From Niallia nealsonii (GTDB lineage Bacteria; Bacillota; Bacilli; Bacillales; Cytobacillaceae): a stretch of 64,000 nucleotides of DNA. The translations under genes were made by a program, and so were the position numbers. Shown here one piece after another: positions 1 through 9,378 of this stretch (its first letter is position 1; every line of letters begins with the position of its first letter). Location of the stretch: NCBI RefSeq assembly GCF_002835805.1, contig NZ_PISE01000019.1, positions 45,694 to 109,693 on the forward strand. The letters run 5' to 3'. The notes under the pieces are model-generated. The model was not told the DNA's origin. It ran no database searches and saw only the letters and a list, made by a program, of their open reading frames with translations.

Positions 1-1
1 G

Positions 2-901
2 GTTATATTGATTGGAAGAGCCTTGCAAGGCATTGGAGCAGCTGGAGCATTTCCAATTGTACTGCCCTTAGTTGGAGATATGTTTAAGGATGAAGAAGAG
101 GTTTCAAGCACTTTAGGAGTTATTGAAACGGCAAATACATTCGGCAAGGTGCTAAGCCCTATATTAGGAGCCATTTTAGCAGGATTTATCTGGTTTATTC
201 CCTTTATGGCAATTCCTGTATTTTGCCTTTTGTCAGTCATTTTAATACTAGTTTTTGTAAAAGTGCCAACCAGTTCAAAAAAACCTCTTCCATTTAAAGA
301 ATTTATTGCACACACAAAAGAAATAATTCATAAAGATAAGAAATGGCTATATGCTATTTTTTTTATTGGAACTATTGTCATGTTTGTTTTATTTGCAGAA
401 ATGTTTTATTTATCTGATGTTCTAGAAAAAAAGTACCATATTAAAAATATAAAAAAAGGGTTTTTTCTTGCCATTCCATTAGGAGCATTATGCATTACTT
501 CTTTTATTACAGGAAGAAAAATTAAACAAGATCAAATGCTGATGAAATGGATTACTTTCAGCGGCATTATAGCTATTATTATTGGCACAGTCGCTTTAAG
601 TTTTCACGATAGTTTATGGTATGTTATCGGCTTTTTAACATTATCAGGGATTGGAATAGGAGCAAGCCTTCCTCCCCTTGATGCATTAATTACAGAGGGC
701 ATTGAAAAAGAAGAGCGAGGCACAATTACAAGCATGTATAGTTCGATGAGGTTTATTGGTGTTGCTGCTGGACCACCTCTTATGGCCATTTTGATAAAAC
801 ACGCAAGCCATACTCAATTTTATATTTTAAGCGGCATTACAGTGCTTGCAGCGCTTGCCGCATTTTTTCGCTTAAAGCATGACAGCGAAAAAGCAAGCTG
901 A
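2..901 (+). CDS. MFS transporter, C-terminal part (cut by window edge)
   Basis: The reading frame is open to the left edge, so the start lies outside the window; about 299 codons are visible. It begins in a transmembrane helix carrying the MFS-type stretch RALQGIGAAG and continues through about eight or nine further hydrophobic helices, with a basic loop (SSKKPLPFKE) that looks like the central cytoplasmic loop. The family exports drugs, siderophores or metabolites by proton antiport; the motif layout resembles the bacterial DHA1/YmfD-type exporters, but the substrate cannot be read from the sequence. It ends right before a G/C-rich hairpin that should terminate its transcript. Confidence 0.85.
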   Translation, partial: VILIGRALQGIGAAGAFPIVLPLVGDMFKDEEEVSSTLGVIETANTFGKVLSPILGAILAGFIWFIPFMAIPVFCLLSVILILVFVKVPTSSKKPLPFKEFIAHTKEIIHKDKKWLYAIFFIGTIVMFVLFAEMFYLSDVLEKKYHIKNIKKGFFLAIPLGALCITSFITGRKIKQDQMLMKWITFSGIIAIIIGTVALSFHDSLWYVIGFLTLSGIGIGASLPPLDALITEGIEKEERGTITSMYSSMRFIGVAAGPPLMAILIKHASHTQFYILSGITVLAALAAFFRLKHDSEKAS

Positions 902-903
902 CT

Positions 904-950
904 AGATTATCCCCCCCCTCTTTTGCATCTAAGTGGGGGGATTATATTTT
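904..950 (+). terminator. Intrinsic terminator after the MFS gene
   Basis: A run of eight C at 911-918 can pair with the six G at 935-940, with A/T flanks extending the stem, and is followed by ATTATATTTT. It begins three bases after the stop codon of the MFS gene. Confidence 0.7.
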
Positions 951-1141
951 ACTAATTAGAGTTATACATTCAAAGGAAATGCCCGAGTTTTATAGTTTAA
1001 TTCCACAGATCTTGCCTATTTTAACCTAGGCGATAAGCAATGGACTGCAACAAAGATTTTTTTCCTATATATAAAACAGTATCAGCAGAAGATATCACAT
1101 TTAAAAATTCTTAAAAGGATTAATTATTTTGCATAAAAAAA

Positions 1142-1172
1142 GATGCAAAAGTCTTTTTCACTTTTGCATCTT
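1142..1172 (-). terminator. Intrinsic terminator of the fructose operon
   Basis: Arms GATGCAAAAGT and ACTTTTGCATC form an 11-bp stem around a short loop. On the minus strand it is followed by seven T and lies a few bases after the fruA stop codon. A-rich and T-rich flanks on both sides mean it could act in both directions. Confidence 0.85.
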
Positions 1173-1180
1173 TTTTATTT

Positions 1181-3055
1181 TTATTTTTCAACTAGTGGCT
1201 TTTTTAAAATTCCTAATAAAATGGCCGCTACTACCGCACCAATTAAAATGGCTAAGAAGTATAATAATGGACTGCCATCTACTAAACCTACAACAAAGAT
1301 TCCTCCATGTGGTGCTCTAAGTCCGATATTAAAGAACATAGATAATGCGCCAGTAACTGCTGCACCAATTGCTACAGACGGAATAACACGCAATGGATCT
1401 GCTGCTGCAAACGGAATCGCACCTTCAGTAATAAAAGATAATCCCATAATATAGTTTGTTGGAGCCGCGTCACGTTCTTGTTTTGTAAATTTATTTTTAA
1501 AGAATGTGGAAGCTAATGCAATTGCAAGCGGCGGCACCATACCACCTGCCATAATAGCTGCCATTGGCTCATACACACCATTTGCAATTAAGCCTGTACC
1601 GAAGACATAGGCTGATTTATTGATTGGGCCACCCATATCGATCGCCATCATGCCACCTAAAATAAGTCCTAATAATACTGCATTCGCTGTTCCTAAACCA
1701 GATAACCAGTTTGTAATAGCCGTATTTAACGCACCAACTGGGCCATTTACTACATAATGCATTAATAATCCTGTAATTAAAATCCCTAATAATGGGAAAA
1801 GTAAAATCGTTTTAATACCTTCAAGAGACTGCGGCATTACTTGCAATGCTTTTTTCAATCCGATAACAACATAACCTGCTAAGAAACCAGCGATTAAGCC
1901 GCCAAGGAAACCAGCACCGCCGCTTGCTGCCATCATACCGCCAACCATACCAGCTGCAAAACCAGGACGATCCGCAATACTCATTGCAATGAAACCAGCT
2001 AAAACAGGGACTAATAAAGCAAAAGCATTATCTCCACCAATTGCTTTTAATACTGCCGCAAAAGCATTGTAGCTTGGATCGTCAGGATTGGATGAATTAT
2101 AGCCAAACATAAAGGAAATTGCAATTAAAATTCCGCCGCCCACAACAAATGGAAGCATGTTGGAAACACCATTCATCAAATGCTTATAAAATCCTGATTT
2201 GCCTTTTTTGCCGCTTTCACTGTCAGCAGCTGCTGAACCTGATCCGCCTTGATAGATTGGAGCATCTTGATTTAATGCTTTTTCAATTAATTCTTGTGGT
2301 TTTCTGATACCATCTGCAACCGGGGTTTCGATTACATGTTTTCCTTTGAAACGCTCCATTTGCACTTTTGTATCTGCTGCTACAATAATCCCAGTAGCGT
2401 TTGCAATTTCTTCAGGTGTCAGAACATTTTTTGCTCCACCAGAACCGTTTGTTTCTACTTTAATGTCGACTCCAAGTTCTGCTGCTTTCGCTTTTAAAGA
2501 ATCTGCTGCCATATACGTATGAGCAATACCTGTTGGACATGCTGTAACAGCAACAACGAAATTCTTTTTATCTGCAATATTTTGTTCTTCTTCTTCCTCT
2601 TCTTCATCATAACTGTCAATAATATCTACAACATCTTTTTTTGTTGCTGCCACAAGCAATTTCGCACGCACTTCTTCTTTTAGCAAGATAGTAGATAAAC
2701 GTGATAATGCTTCAAGATGTGTATTATTTGCGCCATCTGGAGCGGCAATCATAAAGAAAAGGTGAGCAGGCTGACCATCTAATGACTCATAATCAAGTCC
2801 ATCTACAGAGCGGCCAAATGCGATTGCTGGATTTTGTACAGCACTAGTCTTTGCGTGAGGAATAGCAATTCCTTCTCCAATACCAGTTGTACTTTGCTCT
2901 TCCCTTTTTAGAATAGCTTTTTTATATTCTTCTTTGTTTGCTAATTTCCCTGCATTATTTAACGTGTCAACTAATTGATTGATTGCATCAATTTTTTGTG
3001 TTCCTTCTATATTTAAAAGGATAGTTTCTTGCGTTAATAATTCTGTAATTCTCAT
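1181..3055 (-). CDS. fruA: PTS fructose-specific transporter, fused EIIABC
   Basis: Imports fructose and phosphorylates it to fructose 1-phosphate. The 624 residues show the order EIIA (1-150, active His67 in GIAIPHAKT), an acidic linker of glutamates (about 150-158), EIIB (165-265, active Cys173 in VTACPTGIAHT) and membrane EIIC (about 285-624). Domain order and length match Bacillus FruA. It is the last gene of fruR-fruK-fruA on the minus strand, 46 bases after fruK, and is closed by a terminator. Regulation is expected through FruR and the cre-like site upstream of fruR. Confidence 0.97.
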   Translation of the reverse strand: MRITELLTQETILLNIEGTQKIDAINQLVDTLNNAGKLANKEEYKKAILKREEQSTTGIGEGIAIPHAKTSAVQNPAIAFGRSVDGLDYESLDGQPAHLFFMIAAPDGANNTHLEALSRLSTILLKEEVRAKLLVAATKKDVVDIIDSYDEEEEEEEQNIADKKNFVVAVTACPTGIAHTYMAADSLKAKAAELGVDIKVETNGSGGAKNVLTPEEIANATGIIVAADTKVQMERFKGKHVIETPVADGIRKPQELIEKALNQDAPIYQGGSGSAAADSESGKKGKSGFYKHLMNGVSNMLPFVVGGGILIAISFMFGYNSSNPDDPSYNAFAAVLKAIGGDNAFALLVPVLAGFIAMSIADRPGFAAGMVGGMMAASGGAGFLGGLIAGFLAGYVVIGLKKALQVMPQSLEGIKTILLFPLLGILITGLLMHYVVNGPVGALNTAITNWLSGLGTANAVLLGLILGGMMAIDMGGPINKSAYVFGTGLIANGVYEPMAAIMAGGMVPPLAIALASTFFKNKFTKQERDAAPTNYIMGLSFITEGAIPFAAADPLRVIPSVAIGAAVTGALSMFFNIGLRAPHGGIFVVGLVDGSPLLYFLAILIGAVVAAILLGILKKPLVEK

Positions 3056-3101
3056 CAGATAACGCTCCTTTTTTTTATTTTATTTCTTTTATGCCCCGCT
3101 A

Positions 3102-4007
3102 CTATTGAATAACTACTTGAGGCAATAAACTTTCTACTTTTTCTTTTGTGCATAAACCAATTGAAAATGCTGTCGCACTGCCTGAAGCTACGCTATAGCG
3201 AAATGCTTCTCTAATATCTTGCATTTCTTGATATTTCGCTAAGAAACCAGCTACCATACTATCGCCGGCACCTACAGAGCTTTTCAATTCGCCTTTTGGA
3301 ACTGTGCTAATAATTGTTTCATGCTCATTAACCAATACGGCGCCATCGCCTGCTAAAGATACAATGACGTTTTGTGCACCACGCTCCAGCAGCTTTTTAG
3401 CATATGGGATTACTTCTTCCACACTTGTTATTGTTGTATCAAATAATTCTCCCAATTCATGATGGTTTGGCTTAATAAGAAAAGGGTTATATGGAAGTAC
3501 TTTGTTTAATAGCTCCCCTTCTGCATCCACTACAAATGACACATTATTCTTATGGCAAATTCCCACTAGCTCTTCATATGTTGTTTTTGGCAAAGTAGAT
3601 GGAATACTGCCTGCAAGCACTAATAAATCCTCTGAAGTCAGTTCACTGATTTTTTGTTTTAATTCTGCAAACTTTTCTTCTGAAATAGCAGGACCATTTG
3701 CATTTAATTCTGTTTCTGTATCAGCTTTTACCTTCACATTAATTCGTGTATCTTCTTCCACTTCTACAAAATTTGTTGCAATGTTTTCTTTTTGCAGCTG
3801 ATCGACAATATAATCCCCAGTGAAACCACCGATAAATCCTAAAGCTTTGCTAGAAACTCCCATACGATTTAGTACGCGGGAAACATTTATTCCTTTTCCT
3901 CCAGCAAATTTGCTCGGATTGCCTATTCTGTTTAATTCACCTAATTGCACCACATCTAATTCGATAATGTAATCAACAGATGGATTTAATGTCAATGTGT
4001 AAATCAT
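3102..4007 (-). CDS. fruK: 1-phosphofructokinase
   Basis: A PfkB/ribokinase-family sugar kinase that converts fructose 1-phosphate to fructose 1,6-bisphosphate in the cytoplasm. The N-terminal signature KGINVSRVL and the C-terminal anion hole and catalytic-Asp motif SSVGAGDSMVAGFL are both present; the 301-residue length is normal. Its start overlaps the fruR stop by four bases (ATGA), so the two are translationally coupled, and fruA follows. The product pairs directly with the fructose 1-phosphate made by FruA. Confidence 0.96.
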   Translation of the reverse strand: MIYTLTLNPSVDYIIELDVVQLGELNRIGNPSKFAGGKGINVSRVLNRMGVSSKALGFIGGFTGDYIVDQLQKENIATNFVEVEEDTRINVKVKADTETELNANGPAISEEKFAELKQKISELTSEDLLVLAGSIPSTLPKTTYEELVGICHKNNVSFVVDAEGELLNKVLPYNPFLIKPNHHELGELFDTTITSVEEVIPYAKKLLERGAQNVIVSLAGDGAVLVNEHETIISTVPKGELKSSVGAGDSMVAGFLAKYQEMQDIREAFRYSVASGSATAFSIGLCTKEKVESLLPQVVIQ

Positions 4008-4756
4008 ACTTTCACAACCTTTATACGTGTTTTACTTGCATACATTTTACTTACTTCTTCATTAAGATGATTAGTGATAATAGTAGCTTCATGCAAATCT
4101 GCAATTTTAGAGAAATACACTTCCGAAAACTTGCTGCTATCTGCCAGTACATATGCTTCTCTCGAAAGTTTCATGGCCGCGTATTTCACCATCGCTTCTT
4201 CTTGATCAGGTGTAGTATACCCTGAATTAGGATGAATACCATTGACCCCCATAAAACATTTATCAAAACGATAATTATTTAAACTTAATAACGCACCTCT
4301 TCCTACCAATGCATTTGTCTTTTCTTTTATATATCCCCCTATCAGGTAGGTACTAATCCCCAGTTTTATTAAGGGTTCCAAGTGCATTAGTCCATTCGTT
4401 ACCACCACAATATTTTTATGTGCCAGATAGGGAATCATCTCTGTTACAGATGACCCTGCGTCTAAATAGATGCTATCCCCTTCTTCCACAAATTGTGCTG
4501 AAAATGAGGCGATTGCTTGTTTTTCATGACGGTTTTTGGATGTTTTTTCACTCATGCTCGGCTCCGACAATTTACCTTGCAGTTTGCTTGCCCCACCGTG
4601 CACTCTTTTTAAAAAACCTTCTTCTTCCAATAAGGTTAAATCACGTCTAATCGTCGATTCTGAAGTATGTGTTATTTCTACAAGTTCCTGTATTTTAACA
4701 ATATTTTTTTCCCTAATTAACTGTAATATTAATTGATGGCGCTCAGGTGTTAACAC
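4004..4756 (-). CDS. fruR: DeoR-family repressor of the fructose operon
   Basis: Begins with a DeoR-type helix-turn-helix (about residues 5-55: RHQLILQLIREKNIVKIQEL, then SESTIRRDLTLLEEEG) followed by a sugar-phosphate isomerase-like effector domain to residue 250. Family members bind fructose 1-phosphate. The start is GTG, chosen for the AAGGGGATG ribosome site just upstream. It heads the fruR-fruK-fruA operon, the usual Bacillus order, which supports the name. Confidence 0.93.
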   Translation of the reverse strand: MLTPERHQLILQLIREKNIVKIQELVEITHTSESTIRRDLTLLEEEGFLKRVHGGASKLQGKLSEPSMSEKTSKNRHEKQAIASFSAQFVEEGDSIYLDAGSSVTEMIPYLAHKNIVVVTNGLMHLEPLIKLGISTYLIGGYIKEKTNALVGRGALLSLNNYRFDKCFMGVNGIHPNSGYTTPDQEEAMVKYAAMKLSREAYVLADSSKFSEVYFSKIADLHEATIITNHLNEEVSKMYASKTRIKVVKV

Positions 4757-4811
4757 TTATTCACATCCCCTTTTTTTAGAGTATGTGCTTGCTTTATATA
4801 GCATATAATAC

Positions 4812-4825
4812 TGTAATCGATTTCA
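4812..4825 (-). promoter_or_regulatory. Candidate cre site upstream of fruR
   Basis: TGTAATCGATTTCA fits the relaxed CcpA operator TGWAANCGNTNWCA at every position and is nearly a perfect palindrome. It lies 56 bases before the fruR start, within the likely promoter (a TTGAAA-like -35 overlaps it on the minus strand). Catabolite control of the fructose operon is expected; binding is inferred. Confidence 0.55.
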
Positions 4826-5038
4826 ATGAGCAAGCATTTTCTTTCAGAATTAGTCAAAAAGTTTCATATTTTGATAGTTTGTGAACGTTTTTTGTATTTT
4901 CAGTTTTTTCAATCCATTATTTTTTAGAAAAAAAGAAGGAAGAAAAAAATAAATTCCACTCCTACTATTAGCTTTATTATCACATTTCTTCTATAATGGA
5001 AAAATCGACAAAATTTTTTAGGAAAAGGATTTAAATAA

Positions 5039-5386
5039 ATGAACAAAATCTCCTACTATTATTTAGAATTAGTTAAATTGATTGTTATCGCTATTATTCT
5101 TTTTGCACTGTTTGGAGTAATCAATGATGCAGTTATCAAAGGAATAACTGGATCGTCTTTCCCAAACCCTGATTTTCTTCAGTATAAAGGATCTCAACCC
5201 TTATATATTTTACAGCATATCGCCTGTGCTTTCCTCGTATTTGTTTTGTACAAAAATACGATTCAATTTATTGGTTTCCATAAAAATAAAAAAGGAAAGA
5301 AACTTTCTCCAAAATGGTCAAAAACAATCATCTATTCTTCCCTTTTTGTAATTATTATTTATTATTTATTTTTATTGCTGCAATAA
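5039..5386 (+). CDS. Small membrane protein, unknown function
   Basis: A 115-residue protein with three clear hydrophobic helices (about 10-33, 55-73 and 92-114) and a lysine-rich loop (HKNKKGKKLSPK) before the last one. I do not recognise the family. The ribosome site AGGAAAAGG precedes ATG, and a good -10 (TATAAT, 4992-4997) lies 41 bases upstream. It is monocistronic on the plus strand between the divergent fructose operon and a convergent exonuclease gene. No catalytic or binding motif is visible. Confidence 0.75.
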   Translation: MNKISYYYLELVKLIVIAIILFALFGVINDAVIKGITGSSFPNPDFLQYKGSQPLYILQHIACAFLVFVLYKNTIQFIGFHKNKKGKKLSPKWSKTIIYSSLFVIIIYYLFLLLQ

Positions 5387-5636
5387 TTCATCCATCTTTC
5401 TCTTTTCTTCTTTTTATAGCCATAAAAAAAGAAGAAAAAATCGTGAAAATGGACAGAATACGTTACTACCAAATTTTCCAACTCACTATCTATAGTCACT
5501 GATCATTCTAAATGCTTAATTCTCCGTTTTTGTTGCTAAAAGGACGTGAATTTTCCGGGAAAAGTCACGGCAATATGTCAAAGTAACTCATAGTAATAAT
5601 AGGCGAAAGTCATACTAACAAAAGAAAATAGAATTA

Positions 5637-5836
5637 AAAAAGAAGGTGCAATCCATATTGAGATTGCACCTTCTTTCAGAGTGTAGACAAAGCTTATTTT
5701 GCTAACTTTCAGGCTGATCGAAAACATTTGTCTTTGGAGGCGTGAAGCCTTGGGAGGTAATAAGCATCCGAGCAAGGCGAACAACGAAGAAAGCGAACGT
5801 TTGTCAACAGCCTCAAAGAGATTGCACCTTCTTTTC
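5637..5836. repeat. Terminator split by a ~158-bp repeat-like insert
   Basis: GATTGCACCTTCTTT occurs at 5662-5676 and again at 5820-5834 in direct orientation; its inverse lies at 5637-5653, forming a strong hairpin with the first copy. The ~142 bases between the direct copies begin with CAGAGTGTAGACAAA and end with TTTGTCAACAGCCTC, which are imperfect inverted repeats. On the minus strand this follows the exonuclease gene. It reads as an old terminator into which a small element inserted with duplication of about 17 bases. Confidence 0.6.
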
Positions 5837-5843
5837 TAGTAAC

Positions 5844-6572
5844 CTATCTTTTTGCAAATCTTTCATATATATCCTGCAAAGTATTACAACCCATCTCTTG
5901 CGCCTTGTGTAAATATTGTGTCCAAAGAATAGCTGTTAGTTTTGCATCTCCTAATGCATGATGACGATTTTCAATGGAGATTTCACTGTATTTGCACCAC
6001 TCTTCTAACGTCACAATGGAATGATTAGGCGCCACAATTTTAAATAAAAAAGAGGTGTCAACAATACGATGCTTAAAAGGTGTTTTAAATTGCTTCCAAC
6101 ATGCAGATTGCATAAAGTTTTTTTCATGAGAAGAGTGATGAGCCACTAATGTATCATCTTTAATAAATTCAAAAAATTTCACCATTACTTCTGATAAATT
6201 CGGTGCATCCACTAAATGATCATTGCTAATGCCAGTTAACTCCGTAATTTCTTCTGATATTTCTTCCTTAATATGAACCAAGGAGTAAAATCGCTCCTCC
6301 TGTATTTCACAGCCTATGACTTTTACCGCTCCAATAGAAATAATCTGATCTCCCTTTTCAGGGAAAAAACCAGTTGTTTCAATATCAAATACAACTGTTT
6401 TCAAATCTCGCAAAGCGAGGCGGCTTGCCACCTCCACTTTTAAATCCTTTTGAAACTGCCTCATAAATGCAAGCTGCTGAGAATTAAATCCTGATGAATT
6501 TGTATTTAATACACTTGAATTTACTTTTCCATACAAATCTCTCATATACTGAAGAAAAGATTCTACACCCAT
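5844..6572 (-). CDS. DEDDh 3'-5' exonuclease (DnaQ/PolC-epsilon type)
   Basis: A single-domain exonuclease of the DNA polymerase III epsilon family, acting on DNA or RNA 3' ends. Counting from the ATG at 6572, the first metal-binding motif FDIETTG is at about residues 62-68, and the last motif HHALGDAKLTA gives the catalytic His and Asp near residue 210. A TTG six codons earlier (6590) is possible but overlaps the upstream gene; ATG with AAAAAGGGTG in front is preferred. It follows the DUF294 gene within a few bases, a pairing also seen in other bacteria. Its cellular substrate is unknown. Confidence 0.9.
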   Translation of the reverse strand: MGVESFLQYMRDLYGKVNSSVLNTNSSGFNSQQLAFMRQFQKDLKVEVASRLALRDLKTVVFDIETTGFFPEKGDQIISIGAVKVIGCEIQEERFYSLVHIKEEISEEITELTGISNDHLVDAPNLSEVMVKFFEFIKDDTLVAHHSSHEKNFMQSACWKQFKTPFKHRIVDTSFLFKIVAPNHSIVTLEEWCKYSEISIENRHHALGDAKLTAILWTQYLHKAQEMGCNTLQDIYERFAKR

Positions 6573-6573
6573 G

Positions 6574-7557
6574 TTAACACCCTTTTTCAATTATCCTTTG
6601 AACCTGTTGATATAATTTTATTCCGTTTCTCAGCAATTGTTTAATTTCTTGTCTTTCTTCTTTTGTTAATTGATTAATATTTAAAAAATGAACATCACTG
6701 TATGTTTCGGCATTTCTAAATAAGACAATTCGATAGGCTAATATTTTAGCAAAATAATTTTCATAAGGAATTAAAAATGTTTGATAACGATCCATCTTTT
6801 TTAGTTTCTTCATTCTTGCCAATGTGGAAGTTTCTTGAAGGCCTTCTTTTATTGCAAGCAGCCTAATTGAATTGACATATGGTAAATACAACGTATTCTT
6901 TAAATGAATAAAGCCTTTATGGGAACCAGTTCTTTCAACAAAAAACTGGCCAAAAATGCCGACACCTTTTTTGATCCTCATAACATTATTAGAAAATCGT
7001 TTTAAAAGGGAAGGCTTAAATAAACGATATTCATGAATGAACGTTCTAAGCTCCTCTACAAAAACAGCATCACCCGCAAGTTTTCTAGCATCATAAAAAA
7101 TTTGCAAAAACCGTATTGATTCCCAGCTCTCTGTCTCCATCCATTTCAGAAGCTGTTTTCGCCAATCTTCTAGTGATTTGCACCAAATAGGATTACTGCT
7201 CATTACATTTCCTTCACAATAGGAATAGCCTACTTCATTGAGTGCATCACTTAATTCCTTGCCAAATGTTAAAAAATACTGCTGATGACCGGCGCTTGTT
7301 TCCTTAAAAATAATGCCATGATCTTGATCACTAACCAATCCTTGTTCCAATCTCCCTGCACTGCCAGTGACAAACCATACAAATTCACAAGGAGGCCTTC
7401 CAGCAGCAGTTATATAATTTTCTAAAGCCACTGCAAAAACCTGGTTTAAAATTTCATCATGACACCTGTTTAATCGTGCATTTGTTTCTGCAGCTTCCTT
7501 AATTTGTGTTTTTTTATATTCCTTTATTTGATTGATTCGAATAGCATAAGAGCACAT
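6574..7557 (-). CDS. DUF294 nucleotidyltransferase-like protein
   Basis: The motif VTGSAGRLEQGLVSDQDHGIIF (about residues 64-85) has the GS...EQ...SDQD layout of GlnE/GlnD-like nucleotidyltransferase domains of the DUF294 family, and the rest (about 150-327) matches the helical DUF294 C-terminal region in style. Unlike many relatives it has no CBS or cyclic-nucleotide-binding domain in front. ATG start with AAAGGGAAG upstream. It is probably co-transcribed with the exonuclease. The transferred nucleotide and the target are unknown. Confidence 0.8.
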   Translation of the reverse strand: MCSYAIRINQIKEYKKTQIKEAAETNARLNRCHDEILNQVFAVALENYITAAGRPPCEFVWFVTGSAGRLEQGLVSDQDHGIIFKETSAGHQQYFLTFGKELSDALNEVGYSYCEGNVMSSNPIWCKSLEDWRKQLLKWMETESWESIRFLQIFYDARKLAGDAVFVEELRTFIHEYRLFKPSLLKRFSNNVMRIKKGVGIFGQFFVERTGSHKGFIHLKNTLYLPYVNSIRLLAIKEGLQETSTLARMKKLKKMDRYQTFLIPYENYFAKILAYRIVLFRNAETYSDVHFLNINQLTKEERQEIKQLLRNGIKLYQQVQRIIEKGC

Positions 7558-7703
7558 TCATGCACTTCCCTTTATAAAAGATAAGATAAATGGTGGATAA
7601 AATGATATACTCACTCACAAGCGAGCATAACCATTTATTTATGTTTGTTTTATATATGTTATATATTATAACATGATTTCAAATAAAGTGTGTATCATGA
7701 TGC

Positions 7704-7741
7704 AGTAAAATAATAGGAGCCTCACTATAATAGCGAGGCTC
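7704..7741 (-). terminator. Intrinsic terminator after amtB
   Basis: GAGCCTC (7717-7723) pairs with GAGGCTC (7735-7741) around an A/T loop; on the minus strand the stem is followed by a moderately T-rich tail CTATTATTTT. It lies about 35 bases after the amtB stop. Confidence 0.7.
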
Positions 7742-7774
7742 TCAGGTCTTTCAAATTACTCCATGTCTTTTGTA

Positions 7775-9040
7775 TTACATATTTTTGCTTTCTTCATTAG
7801 AAAGGAATGCTTCTGGATATCCGTATGTTCCATGCTCACTAATATCTAAGCCCATAATTTCTTCTTCCTCTGATACACGAATTCCGCTTACTTTTTTGAT
7901 AGCCAATAAGATAATATAACTTACAACAAATGCGAAGACTGCACATGTCACAACACCTAACGCTTGAATTCCTAATTGATGGAAACCACCGCCGTAGAAT
8001 AGTCCAGGCTTACCAACTGTAGCAAGCTCTTTTGTTGCAAATAAACCATTTGATAAAGTTCCCCAAACCCCTGCAGTACCATGTACAGATAATGCAAAGA
8101 TCGGATCATCAATTTTTTTGTTTTCAAAGAAACGAACACTATAGAATACTAATACTCCAGCAACTAAACCAATCACAACTGCTGCCCATGTATCAACAAA
8201 TGCACAAGATGCTGTGATAGCAACTAATCCTGCGAGAGCACCATTTAAAATGGTTGTAATATCTGATTTCCCTAAAACAATCCAAGAAATAAATAGTGCA
8301 GAAACCGCTCCAGCGGCAGCCGCTAAGTTTGTATTTAATGCAACAAATCCAAAAAAGCCATCTGCTACAGAAACAGTACTACCTGCGTTAAATCCAAACC
8401 AGCCAACCCAAAGGATAAGAACACTAAGCGCCGTGTACACTTGGTTATGTCCAAAAATTGGATTTGCAGAACCATCTGCATTATATTTGCCAATACGTGG
8501 TTTTAATAGAATAGTAGCCGCTAACGCCGCCATTGCACCAGTTAAATGAACTACTGTGGAACCGGCAAAGTCTTGTTTTCCATGTTCAGCCAACCAACCG
8601 CCGCCCCAAATCCAGTGAGCAATAACCGGATATACAATCGCAGAGAATAAAAGTGAAAAAATAACGTAAACAGATAATTTCGCACGTTCTGCAAAACCGC
8701 CAAGAGCAATTGTTAAAGAAATTCCAGCAAAAGCTAATTGGAAAACAAAAAATACGGATGTTTGTAATGCTGCACCTTCTGCTTGTGCACCTGAATAGAA
8801 GAAATCAGTTAATCCAACAAAAAAGTTGCCATTTCCTCCAAAGATAAACCCGTATCCAACAGCCCAGAATACTAATGATGAAACTCCAAATGTAAAGACT
8901 GTTTTACCAGCAATATGCCCAGCATTTTTCATTCTTGTGGAACCAGCTTCTAATAAAATGAATCCACCTAACATAAAAATAACTAAAATTGCACCAACCA
9001 TTGTCCACAAGCTGTTCATTAAAAACTCTAATTCTTCCAT
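7775..9040 (-). CDS. amtB: Ammonium transporter, AmtB/NrgA type
   Basis: A 421-residue membrane channel for ammonium/ammonia with eleven expected helices. Family signatures include FWAVGYGFIFG, HWIWGGGWL, DFAGSTVVHLTGA and the C-terminal-half histidine stretch SVHGTAGVWGTL. Bacillus usually pairs this gene with the PII regulator gene glnK (nrgB) downstream; here a terminator follows and no PII gene is present. The upstream TnrA-type box indicates induction under nitrogen limitation. Start ATG with AAAGGGGGAAAAG as ribosome site. Confidence 0.96.
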   Translation of the reverse strand: MEELEFLMNSLWTMVGAILVIFMLGGFILLEAGSTRMKNAGHIAGKTVFTFGVSSLVFWAVGYGFIFGGNGNFFVGLTDFFYSGAQAEGAALQTSVFFVFQLAFAGISLTIALGGFAERAKLSVYVIFSLLFSAIVYPVIAHWIWGGGWLAEHGKQDFAGSTVVHLTGAMAALAATILLKPRIGKYNADGSANPIFGHNQVYTALSVLILWVGWFGFNAGSTVSVADGFFGFVALNTNLAAAAGAVSALFISWIVLGKSDITTILNGALAGLVAITASCAFVDTWAAVVIGLVAGVLVFYSVRFFENKKIDDPIFALSVHGTAGVWGTLSNGLFATKELATVGKPGLFYGGGFHQLGIQALGVVTCAVFAFVVSYIILLAIKKVSGIRVSEEEEIMGLDISEHGTYGYPEAFLSNEESKNM

Positions 9041-9087
9041 TTTGAGCTTTTCCCCCTTTATGTTATGTATATTTTATTTACTTTCAG

Positions 9088-9104
9088 TGTCATATAATCT
9101 AACA
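9088..9104 (-). promoter_or_regulatory. TnrA/GlnR box upstream of amtB
   Basis: TGTCATATAATCTAACA matches the TnrA/GlnR consensus TGTNANAWWWTNTNACA at all fixed positions. It is 48 bases upstream of the amtB start, so it would sit just upstream of the promoter, as at B. subtilis nrgA where TnrA activates. Confidence 0.85.
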
Positions 9105-9306
9105 CTTTGTTAACTTTATTTTACCCATATTAAATTTTCTGTCAATATGATTTTCTTATTTAATTTTCAAAAAAATGAAATAATTGTTTGTTTCCCTTTA
9201 TTTTACGTGATTTACCAGCCTTTTAGAATTAAAAACTATTTTTTTATGAACAAATAAAGAAAGCGTTGTCATAATTGTTCGTCATTCTTCCACTGCCTGC
9301 TCCATA

Positions 9307-9354
9307 ATAAAAAGGTGTTCTAATATGTCAGGTATCTGACATATTAGAACACCT
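9307..9354 (-). terminator. Strong intrinsic terminator after yjcZ-like gene
   Basis: A perfect 18-bp stem (9313-9330 with 9337-9354) with a six-base loop; on the minus strand it is followed by TTTTTATT. It lies 25 bases beyond the stop codon of the small sporulation gene. Confidence 0.9.
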
Positions 9355-9378
9355 CAGTAAACTAAATTTTGTTTGTAA

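Noticed and set aside
5578..5784. 68-codon minus-strand frame in the 5.6 kb gap
   Set aside because: It lies wholly within the insert-bearing terminator, and its sequence is explained by repeat structure.
9108..9124. Second TnrA-like half site TGTTAACTTTATTTTAC
   Set aside because: The right half lacks TNACA, so only the perfect box at 9088 is kept.
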